From positions 186,001-250,000 of the forward strand of contig CP060239.1 of assembly GCA_023898785.1 (NCBI GenBank): a DNA stretch of 64,000 nucleotides, in the 5' to 3' direction. Each line of letters begins with the position of its first letter. The stretch's first letter is position 1. The notes beneath the pieces are model-generated. The model was not told the DNA's origin and searched no databases. It was given only the letters and a program-made list of their open reading frames with translations. Made by a program: the position numbers and the translations under genes. This stretch comes from Rhodospirillales bacterium (GTDB lineage: Bacteria > Pseudomonadota > Alphaproteobacteria > Micavibrionales > Micavibrionaceae). Positions 17,339-23,946 of the stretch are shown here, piece after piece.

Positions 17339-18328
17339 CTATTTACCGTACAAATTCTGTTTGCTTTGGTTTTTGACTGTGAGAATGTCTGCATTTTCAA
17401 GCAGTTCCAACGCTTTCGGTCCACATTCATCGCGGCTTTCGTTCATGTCGCCGATCTGGATCTGGGTGAGGCCTGCGCCGATCATATTGACCAGTTCGCG
17501 CGCGCTGGGCACGCGGGAAGAGTAAATATGGGCCGGGTCGATATGTAGACCATAGCGCGGCGCGTTCATCAACAGGCGGTTTACGGGCTCAAGGATATAG
17601 CTGTATTTATTGTCGGGGTGTTCGAGCGTTTGTGAAGTGTAGCCGATGGTCGGGTGGCAGTTGGCGGCAATCGAAAAAACCTGTCCGTCTTTGTCGGCGG
17701 CCAAGGCGAGTGCGAAGGGTTCGTCGCGGTGCTGCGTCATTGCGAGCGATAGCGAAGCAATCCAGAACGCCTCTATGGATTGCTTCGTCGGTTGCTCCTC
17801 TTCGCAATGACGAATTTTGATAGGGTTTTCATTGCTGGGTTTATAGCCCGGCGCGTGGCGGGAGATAACCTCAAAACGTTCTTCTTTGCGGTAAATTACA
17901 AACACATCCATGCCGGCCTTGGCGGCTATGCGCATCGACATATTTTCAAAATCATCGCCTCGCCGTCGTATCCAGTCTTTGTCGAAGCCTTTATGGTCTA
18001 TATAAAGTTTGGTGATCCCGGCCTCTGCTAGGTTTTTCATGCAGTTGGGGCAGGGCGGGTCGGTGATGAATATGGATGTGCCATCGGTCTTATGCCCAGC
18101 CTGACCGGCGCCGATGATGCAGGCGGTTTCGGCATGGATGGTGCCGGAGGAATTGCCGATGTCTGCTTCACGACCGATTTTCTCTGCGATGACCGGCGGC
18201 CAGTGATTGACGCAGCTTAAGGCCCAATTTTCTCCGGCGATGGTGGCGGCGATCTTGTTGGTCGGGTGATCGCTGGTGGTCACGATATCGACTGCGGTCT
18301 GCATGTGGGCGTAGATGTTTTTCGGCAT
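17339..18328 (-). CDS. cytidine/deoxycytidylate deaminase-like protein with a second, degenerate deaminase fold
   Basis: Residues 1-160 have a zinc-dependent deaminase domain: HAE at 65-67 and PCPNC at 92-96 supply the three metal ligands and the catalytic Glu. Residues 198-329 look like a second copy: YSYILEPVNRLLMNAP occupies the HAE region and IYSSRVPSARELVNMIGAG the PCxxC region, with all ligands lost. Between the halves, residues 173-197 (IRHCEEEQPTKQSIEAFWIA and following) are encoded by an in-frame palindromic repeat. Substrate cannot be told; dCMP, cytidine or a guanine-type base are options. The gene lies on the minus strand between odhB and lpd. Confidence 0.75.
   Translation of the reverse strand: MPKNIYAHMQTAVDIVTTSDHPTNKIAATIAGENWALSCVNHWPPVIAEKIGREADIGNSSGTIHAETACIIGAGQAGHKTDGTSIFITDPPCPNCMKNLAEAGITKLYIDHKGFDKDWIRRRGDDFENMSMRIAAKAGMDVFVIYRKEERFEVISRHAPGYKPSNENPIKIRHCEEEQPTKQSIEAFWIASLSLAMTQHRDEPFALALAADKDGQVFSIAANCHPTIGYTSQTLEHPDNKYSYILEPVNRLLMNAPRYGLHIDPAHIYSSRVPSARELVNMIGAGLTQIQIGDMNESRDECGPKALELLENADILTVKNQSKQNLYGK
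17736..17811. repeat. GTCATTGCGAG-type palindromic repeat inside the deaminase gene
   Basis: The inverted ends GTCATTGCGAG and TTCGCAATGAC enclose GCGAAGCAATCCAGA and TGGATTGCTTCG. The element lies wholly within the 17339-18328 frame and keeps it open, adding about 25 residues between the two deaminase-like halves. Confidence 0.9.
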
Positions 18329-18404
18329 GGAATAGAGGCTTGTTTTTTACTCTGTTTCGCGTAGTTTAAAATAGTTTTGAACACCAGAATAGAGAAGAAT
18401 TCCT

Positions 18405-19793
18405 ATGGCTGAAAAATTTGATGTGATTGTGATTGGTGCGGGGCCGGGCGGCTATGTGTGTGCGATCCGCGCGGCGCAGCTGGGCCTTAAGGTTGCGTGT
18501 GTGGAAAAGCGTAAAACGCTGGGCGGGACCTGTTTGAATGTCGGGTGCATACCGTCGAAGGCATTGCTGTCTGCTTCCGAAAAGTTTGAAGAGGCCGAAC
18601 ATCATTTTTCTGATATTGGCATTGATACAAAGCCGAAGCTGAACCTCAAAAAAATGATGGGTTTTAAGGATGATGTGGTTGAGGCCAATACCAAGGGCAT
18701 TGAATTTTTGTTTAAGAAAAACAAGGTGACGCGCCTTGAAGGGGCGGCGGAGATTGTGTCGGCTGGTAAAATTAAAATCGGAAGCGATGAATATGAAGCC
18801 GATTCAATCGTGATTGCGACAGGCAGCGATGTTATTTCATTGCCTGGTATTGAAATTGATGAGAAGAAAATCGTGTCTTCGACCGGTGCGCTGGCGCTTA
18901 CCGAAGTGCCAAAAAATATGGTTGTGATTGGCGGCGGCGTGATCGGGCTGGAGCTTGGCACCGTCTGGCGGCGTTTGGGTGCACAAGTGACCGTGGTTGA
19001 ATTTCTCGATCAAATCCTGCCCGGTATGGACGGCGAGGTGCGCAAAGAATCGCAGAAGATATTCAAGAAGCAGGGCATTGAGTTTAAGACCGGGATGAAG
19101 GTGACGAGCGCCAAAGCGAGCGCTACAGGTGTGGATCTGATGATGGAGCCAGCTTCCGGTGGTGCGGAGGAAAAGATGAGCGTCGATATTGTGCTGATGG
19201 CGGTGGGGCGCAAACCCTATACGGATGGTTTGGGACTGGATAAGCTTGGCGTGGAAATGAGCGAGCGCGGGCAAATCAAAACAGATGAATTTTTTGAAAC
19301 CTCTGTGGAGGGGATCTATGCGATTGGCGATGTGATTGTGGGGCCGATGCTGGCGCACAAGGCCGAGGATGAGGGCGTTATTCTGGCTGAGATGCTGGCC
19401 GGGCAATCCGGGCATATTGATTATAATCTGATCCCCGGCGTTGTTTATACGTGGCCGGAAGTGGCGAATGTCGGGCAAACCGAAGAGCAGCTCAAAGATG
19501 CAGGCGTGAAATACAATGTCGGGAAATTCCCCTTCATGGCCAATGGCCGCGCCCGTGCGATGAATGCGATGGATGGGTTTGTGAAAATTCTGGCCTGCGC
19601 GGAAACAGATCGCGTTTTGGGCGCTCATATGATCGGCCCGAATGCCGGTGATCTTATTCAGGAAGTGGTCAGTGTGATGGAATTTCAGGGCACGGCGGAG
19701 GATATCGCGCGGACCTGCCATGCGCATCCGACCTTGACCGAAGTGGTAAAGGAAGCCGCGCTGGCGGTGCATAAGCGCCCGATTCATATTTGA
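18405..19793 (+). CDS. lpd: dihydrolipoyl dehydrogenase (E3)
   Basis: This FAD enzyme reoxidises the lipoyl groups of 2-oxo-acid dehydrogenase complexes with NAD. The 462-residue product has the FAD-binding GAGPGGYVCA at 11-20, the redox disulfide Cys43/Cys48 in GGTCLNVGCIPSK, the NAD-binding GGGVIGLELG near 177, GDV for the second FAD contact, and the C-terminal HAHPTLTE with the catalytic His-Glu pair of the partner subunit. It is the last gene of the 2-oxoglutarate dehydrogenase group. It starts 76 bases from the divergent deaminase-like gene, so it probably has its own promoter there. Confidence 0.97.
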   Translation: MAEKFDVIVIGAGPGGYVCAIRAAQLGLKVACVEKRKTLGGTCLNVGCIPSKALLSASEKFEEAEHHFSDIGIDTKPKLNLKKMMGFKDDVVEANTKGIEFLFKKNKVTRLEGAAEIVSAGKIKIGSDEYEADSIVIATGSDVISLPGIEIDEKKIVSSTGALALTEVPKNMVVIGGGVIGLELGTVWRRLGAQVTVVEFLDQILPGMDGEVRKESQKIFKKQGIEFKTGMKVTSAKASATGVDLMMEPASGGAEEKMSVDIVLMAVGRKPYTDGLGLDKLGVEMSERGQIKTDEFFETSVEGIYAIGDVIVGPMLAHKAEDEGVILAEMLAGQSGHIDYNLIPGVVYTWPEVANVGQTEEQLKDAGVKYNVGKFPFMANGRARAMNAMDGFVKILACAETDRVLGAHMIGPNAGDLIQEVVSVMEFQGTAEDIARTCHAHPTLTEVVKEAALAVHKRPIHI

Positions 19794-19816
19794 TGCTCTA
19801 ATTATAAGGATTGTTT

Positions 19817-20482
19817 TTAAAGATCACATCCAAGTGCACAAAGGAGGTTTGCCGCCATTCTTTTCCCGCTTGGCATTGGAATGTCCTTTATGCGCGGTCT
19901 TTCTGTGAGAAGATATCCTCTTTGTTTCATTTTTTCTGCGGCTTCCCCGGTTGCGCGGGAAAATATAATATAGAATTGGTCCTTGTTTCCCGTAGTTTTG
20001 CATTTTGGAGCTTCGATAATTGCGTGGTTTGTATCCCTTTCCAGAGAAAACGGTTTAGAATCATCCAGAAGGGGGCGTGCCTGTTCATTGAATTGCAGGG
20101 CAACAAGGTCGCTTTTTAACCAGAGAGAGACAAATTTCGGATTGTGCGTTCTCATATCCAATGTGCATGCAACAATGACCTCATCTTTTTTCAGGCGATC
20201 GAGATTTCCTTTTACTTTGACGGCTTCAGGATTATCAATTTGTGTCTCAAGATCGTATTCCGGGAAACAGCGGAGCGCCTCTTTCAAGTTTTTAATGTTT
20301 GAAGATAAAATTGTAAGTGTTGAAGGCATAATTATGATGCCGTCAACAACTTTGCCCTGAAAACCGGTGTTGCCGGACCCGTTTATGCGACGGTTGAGAG
20401 CCTCTGCTTTTTTGTGTTCTGGTGGGGTGGGCGTACCGCCTCTATCATCCTGAAAATCTTTCAGATCTTCGTAAGTTAACAT
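19817..20482 (-). CDS. hypothetical protein
   Basis: I do not recognise this 221-residue protein. The ATG at 20482 (MLTYEDLKDFQDDRGG) gives a charged soluble start; in-frame codons up to 20569 would add a hydrophobic, unlikely extension. Residues 20-50 are Pro/Lys/Asn-rich, the middle reads as an alpha/beta domain (VDGIIIMPSTLTILSSNIKN), and a second beta-rich part (NKDQFYIIFSRATGEAAEKM) is near 175-195. The base composition is more AT-rich than in the flanking core genes, which hints at recent gain. It is convergent with lpd, 23 bases from its stop. Confidence 0.6.
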   Translation of the reverse strand: MLTYEDLKDFQDDRGGTPTPPEHKKAEALNRRINGSGNTGFQGKVVDGIIIMPSTLTILSSNIKNLKEALRCFPEYDLETQIDNPEAVKVKGNLDRLKKDEVIVACTLDMRTHNPKFVSLWLKSDLVALQFNEQARPLLDDSKPFSLERDTNHAIIEAPKCKTTGNKDQFYIIFSRATGEAAEKMKQRGYLLTERPRIKDIPMPSGKRMAANLLCALGCDL

Positions 20483-20699
20483 TTGAATTTCTTCGCTGTT
20501 ATTTAAAAAATACGCTGTTTTGTATAACATAAAAATCTCATATAGCAATAAAAAAGCATGTTTTGTCACTTTTTGCGCCTTCCTTTGTGGTTGGTTGGAG
20601 GTGGACAGGCGGGCGATTCATATTTGATTAAGAAAAATGTTGCCTTTTTTCATAAGATTATATAAGAGGTATATATTCTAATGAAAAAGGAGAATGGAA

Positions 20700-21059
20700 A
20701 TGGGATCTGATGTTAAAACGCATTATTTGGCAGGTGATCTTCCGGTTGTTAATATTGGTGCTATAGACGGGTTGAAAAAAGGTTTTGTTGTTGTCTCAGA
20801 TCCCGGCAGTGTTAGTTATACTCCCCGTTCTCAGAGGTGTGGAGTGCCTAGCGAAGTTGTGGGAAATCATGTTGTGCGTGAAGCTCATACAGGAATAACG
20901 CTGCAACAGAAATTCGAGGGACACGCTATTATATGTCCTTGTTCTCAAGGTGATCTTAAGAAGGGGTTTTCCGAAGGAGTCAAATTGGGATACCTTCCCT
21001 TGGAGGATAGAGTGCATTTTTGCGAAACGCCTCATGATCCAATTGAGCTTGGGCGTTAA
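20700..21059 (+). CDS. hypothetical protein of 119 residues
   Basis: Two ATGs are close together; AAGGAG at 20687-20692 is one base before the first (20694) and seven before the second (20700), so the second is the likely start (MGSDVKTHYLAGD). The protein is beta-rich and soluble with four cysteines, among them CPCSQGD near 81-87, and I know no match. A possible promoter has TATAAG at 20661 with a poor TTGCCT at 20640. Its stop overlaps the end of the convergent xerC by four bases. It lies in an AT-richer pocket together with the preceding unknown gene. Confidence 0.6.
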   Translation: MGSDVKTHYLAGDLPVVNIGAIDGLKKGFVVVSDPGSVSYTPRSQRCGVPSEVVGNHVVREAHTGITLQQKFEGHAIICPCSQGDLKKGFSEGVKLGYLPLEDRVHFCETPHDPIELGR

Positions 21060-22060
21060 GCCCGTGGATGGGCGGCTTTGTAGATTCGCAGCAATTCTTC
21101 GGCGTTGACTTCCGTATAGCGCTGGGTCGTCGACAGGCTCGCATGGCCCAGCAATTCCTGAATTTCGCGTAAATTCGCGCCGTTTTGCAGCAGGTGTGTG
21201 GCAAAGCTGTGGCGCAGGGCGTGGGGCGTGGCGTTTTCTGGCAGGTCGAGGGTGGTGCGCAGGGTCCGCATGGCTTTTTGCGCGACGCCTTGATTGAGGC
21301 GCCGTCCGCGTGTGCCGAGAAATAAGGGTTTATTGTCATTGCGAGGAGAACCGTTGGGTTCGACGCGGCAATCTATTTCTGGATTGCTTCGCTTCGCTCG
21401 CAATGACGTTTGGTGATAAGGACAAATTTCCCAATACGCCTCGATCGTTTTTTCAACAATCTCAATGACCGGGACTTGCCGCTCTTTGTTGCCCTTGCCG
21501 ATGACGCGGATGAAACCGTCCTTTGGCATGTCTGCAATATTCAGACTCAGCGCCTCATCAATGCGCAGGCCGCAGCCATAGAGCAAGGTGAAGAGGGCGC
21601 GGTCGCGCTGGCCGATCCAGTCTTCTTTGGCCAATAAATCGGCGGATTCCAGTACATTGCGGGCTTGTTTTTGGTGTAGAGGGCGCGGGATTTTGTGTGG
21701 GAGTTTGGGGCTACGCACTGTGGAGATGGCGGCGTTGTGCATGATGCCTTGTTTATCGAGCCAGCTCAGGAAGTTTTTAATGCCTGAGAGGGCGCGGGCA
21801 CGGGTGGCATTGCCTGCGCCATCCATAGCGCGGCGGGACATCCATGCGCGGAAGTCGCGGATCGATGTCTCAGACAGGTCGTTCAGTCCCGGATTTTTGT
21901 TCAAATGTACGGATAAGAAGTTTAAGAATGCATTGAGATCGCTGTTATAGGCCCGTAGCGTATGGCGCGAGAGCTGTTTTTCATGGCGCAGATAATCCTG
22001 CCATTTTTGTAGGGTTTCGGCCAGGTCAGCGGCGCAGAGGGCGAGGGTTTCGTCTTTCAT
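21056..22060 (-). CDS. xerC: tyrosine recombinase XerC, with an in-frame palindromic-repeat insertion
   Basis: XerC/D recombinases resolve chromosome dimers at dif. The N-terminal core-binding (SAM-like) domain spans about 1-100, and the catalytic domain has the Arg in GCGLRIDEAL, Lys in GKGNKERQVP, HALRHSFATHLL, LLGHASLSTTQRY and the tyrosine nucleophile in that last motif. Residues about 217-242 (TSLRAKRSNPEIDCRVEP and following) are foreign: they are encoded by a palindromic repeat at 21335-21407, in the variable loop before LFLGTRGRRL. I use the ATG at 22060; a TTG five codons up is less likely. DUF484 is 33 bases upstream, a common alphaproteobacterial pair. Confidence 0.92.
   Translation of the reverse strand: MKDETLALCAADLAETLQKWQDYLRHEKQLSRHTLRAYNSDLNAFLNFLSVHLNKNPGLNDLSETSIRDFRAWMSRRAMDGAGNATRARALSGIKNFLSWLDKQGIMHNAAISTVRSPKLPHKIPRPLHQKQARNVLESADLLAKEDWIGQRDRALFTLLYGCGLRIDEALSLNIADMPKDGFIRVIGKGNKERQVPVIEIVEKTIEAYWEICPYHQTSLRAKRSNPEIDCRVEPNGSPRNDNKPLFLGTRGRRLNQGVAQKAMRTLRTTLDLPENATPHALRHSFATHLLQNGANLREIQELLGHASLSTTQRYTEVNAEELLRIYKAAHPRA
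21335..21407. repeat. GTCATTGCGAG-type palindromic repeat inside xerC
   Basis: The ends GTCATTGCGAG and CTCGCAATGAC are inverted and enclose GGCAATCTATT and GGATTGCTTCGCTTCG. The element is in frame in xerC on the minus strand and reads as an SLRAKRSNPEIDCR-type peptide, the same peptide type as in priA. Confidence 0.92.
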
Positions 22061-22093
22061 ATTGAACACAGGCAAAAGTTTAAGACGTCTGGC

Positions 22094-22801
22094 CTAGACA
22101 CTGAGCCACATCCTGAATGTGCGTTCGATAACGCGGGCGAGGAAGAGGATCTGGTCGGTGGCCTGATCTTCGTTGAACATATCGGGGTTACGGCTTCCGA
22201 AGGCCAGAATGGCAGGCGGGGTGTCCATGGATATATCCACGCGCAGCAGGATTTGCGATTTGACCAGCGCCGCGCCGCCGCCATAAATGGCTTCGATGCC
22301 GCTGATATTATCTTGAAGCAGAACGGGTTTATCGCCCATCCATTGATCGACGGTGCCTTCGGGCAGGACAGTGATGCCGGTGGTTTGAATGTGGGGAACG
22401 CTTTTTCCATCGGCTTCAACGACCAGTACGGCAATGTCAACATCGAGTAAATCGGCCAGATCCATGGTGATGGCGTGGATGAAATTATGGAAGTTTTGCG
22501 CTTCGAGCAGGCGCAGAATCGCCGCATGGATTCGCTGCTGGTTATTCATATTGGCGCGTGAGCTTTCGACGATCTCGCGGGTGGTTTGCAGGGCCTCGTC
22601 CTTGTCGGTTTTAAGGCGCTCAATCATATAAGATTGGAAATCGGCGGGCTGGCCGCGCACGGGGCGTTTTTTCGGCGGGAGCAAAAGCTCGACCACGTCC
22701 GGGTTTTTGGACAGGAAGTTCGGGTTGTCCTTTAAAAAGGCAACGAGGTCGTCTTTGGTGATCATGGGTTTTTCGGCAGGGTCGGTTAGAGCATTAGTCA
22801 T
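22094..22801 (-). CDS. DUF484 family protein
   Basis: The 235-residue product matches the DUF484 family (PF04340): an N-terminal KDDLVAFLKDNPNFLSKNPD segment, the basic FQSYMIERLK helix, then a GAF-like domain to the end (ILEAQNFHNFIHAITMDLAD-like helix, DIAVLVVE strand, LAFGSRNPDMFN loop). The family is usually encoded next to xerC; its molecular role is not established. Here the order is DUF484 then xerC, with 33 bases between them, on one transcript. No signal peptide or membrane segment is visible. Confidence 0.9.
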   Translation of the reverse strand: MTNALTDPAEKPMITKDDLVAFLKDNPNFLSKNPDVVELLLPPKKRPVRGQPADFQSYMIERLKTDKDEALQTTREIVESSRANMNNQQRIHAAILRLLEAQNFHNFIHAITMDLADLLDVDIAVLVVEADGKSVPHIQTTGITVLPEGTVDQWMGDKPVLLQDNISGIEAIYGGGAALVKSQILLRVDISMDTPPAILAFGSRNPDMFNEDQATDQILFLARVIERTFRMWLSV

Positions 22802-22854
22802 GCTCCCAGCCTATCATAGCGCATAGCTTAAGAGAATAGCCGTAGCGATAAAGT

Positions 22855-23034
22855 TTAGCGGGAAGGCTCTGTCTGATGCGTTGTCATATTTGTTGGCTCT
22901 TGTTGTTCTGCTGGTTTTTCATTGCCGAATGCAGCGTACACTGCAACTGCTAAAACTGCGGCAGCAGTTGCACCTGCGGCCACTTTAACCATGCTTTCAA
23001 ATTGTGGGGCCAGCGCGTCTGGTATTTTGGACAT
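22855..23034 (-). CDS. 59-residue single-span membrane protein
   Basis: This small gene reads leftward from an ATG at 23032-23034 with AAGGAT seven bases before it. The product starts MSKIPDALAPQFESMVK, has one Ala/Val-rich transmembrane helix at about residues 18-36 (VAAGATAAAVLAVAVYAAF), and ends in a hydrophilic Gln/Pro/Thr tail. The N-terminus-in or -out orientation is not obvious. I recognise no family. It is 53 bases upstream of DUF484 on the same strand and downstream of the transaldolase gene, so it may belong to that transcript. Confidence 0.6.
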   Translation of the reverse strand: MSKIPDALAPQFESMVKVAAGATAAAVLAVAVYAAFGNEKPAEQQEPTNMTTHQTEPSR

Positions 23035-23073
23035 GTTTGCTATCCTTTGTTATGCGGTCCGTAGGACAGAACA

Positions 23074-23099
23074 CCACGGGTTTACCCGTGGGTATCTAT
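23074..23099. repeat. 26-base hairpin repeat, copy 2
   Basis: Identical to 13915-13940, including the 18-base palindrome and the GTATCTAT tail. It lies between the transaldolase gene and the 59-residue ORF. The flanks share only AGAAC/AGAACA, so the repeat boundary is sharp. Confidence 0.8.
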
Positions 23100-23152
23100 T
23101 CTTCATAGTCTGGTTGTAATCTCAAATTGGCGAAGAGTCAACTTATGGTAAT

Positions 23153-23809
23153 TTACAGGATGGATTGCCCGGTTTTTTTCCAGTCCTCGACGAAGGCGGC
23201 GAGGCCGGAGGTCGTTAGCGGGTGCTTGTAAAGCTGGCGAATGACCGATGGGGGAGCGGTCATCACATGGGCGCCCATTTTTGCGCTTTCGACGATGTGC
23301 AAGGGGTTGCGAATGCTTGCGACCAGCACTTCTGTATCGAATTGCGGATAATTATCGTAGATACGCACAATATCGGAAATGAGTTGCAGTCCGTCCTGAG
23401 AAATATCGTCGAGGCGGCCTACGAACGGAGAGACAAAAGACGCGCCGGCCTTGGCGGCCAAAATCGCCTGAGCCGGAGAGAAGCACAGCGTCACATTGAC
23501 CATTGTGCCATCATCGGAAAGTTCTTTACACACGCGCAGGCCGTCTTCGGTTAGCGGCACTTTCACGGCAATGTTGTCGCCCCATTTGCGGATAACCTCA
23601 GCTTCGGCGCGCATGGTTTCGTAATCGGTGGCGGCGACTTCGGCGCTGACGGGGCCATCGACAATGGCGCAGATTGCCTGAATGACCTCTTTGAAGTCTT
23701 TACCTGATTTGGCGATAAGCGATGGGTTGGTGGTGACCCCGTCAACCATGCCTGTTGCGGCCAGAGCCTTGATTTCATCAATATCACCGGTGTCGACAAA
23801 AAACTTCAT
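23153..23809 (-). CDS. tal: short transaldolase / fructose-6-phosphate aldolase family enzyme
   Basis: The 218-residue product belongs to the short TalC/FSA class of class I aldolases, which act in the pentose phosphate pathway. The N-terminal MKFFVDTGDIDEIKAL, GVTTNPSLIAKSG, Schiff-base Lys83 in IAVKVPLT, and FVSPFVGRLDDI are all present. Short members in alphaproteobacteria are usually annotated as transaldolase. The ribosome site AGAGGAA is eight bases before the ATG and is buried in a 26-bp inverted repeat (23811-23914), suggesting control at the RNA level. priA is divergent on the other side of this repeat. Confidence 0.92.
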   Translation of the reverse strand: MKFFVDTGDIDEIKALAATGMVDGVTTNPSLIAKSGKDFKEVIQAICAIVDGPVSAEVAATDYETMRAEAEVIRKWGDNIAVKVPLTEDGLRVCKELSDDGTMVNVTLCFSPAQAILAAKAGASFVSPFVGRLDDISQDGLQLISDIVRIYDNYPQFDTEVLVASIRNPLHIVESAKMGAHVMTAPPSVIRQLYKHPLTTSGLAAFVEDWKKTGQSIL

Positions 23810-23810
23810 G

Positions 23811-23914
23811 ATAGTCGTTTCCTCTTATTTTTACAGGGTGTTGCTGTGCTCCTAAAGTAGGGTTTCTACTCGTCGTCGCTTGCGCCTGCTGTAAAAGTAA
23901 GAGGAAACGACTAT
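23811..23914 (-). promoter_or_regulatory. long inverted repeat masking the transaldolase ribosome site
   Basis: Arms 23811-23836 and 23889-23914 are 26 bases and match at 25, the remaining position being a G-U pair in RNA; the loop is 52 bases. The arm next to the gene contains the tal ribosome site AGAGGAA and reaches the base before the ATG triplet region, while the far arm is an anti-Shine-Dalgarno copy. In the tal mRNA the hairpin would block ribosome entry unless opened. The other arm offers a second AGAGGAA toward the priA side. A regulatory leader or an insertion target duplication are the main readings. Confidence 0.6.
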
Positions 23915-23946
23915 ATAGCCCAGTAAAATTTGCTTATAACTATCAG

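Noticed and set aside
18837..19787. Long minus-strand frame opposite lpd
   Set aside because: Shadow of the dehydrogenase; His/Arg-rich and without any family mark.
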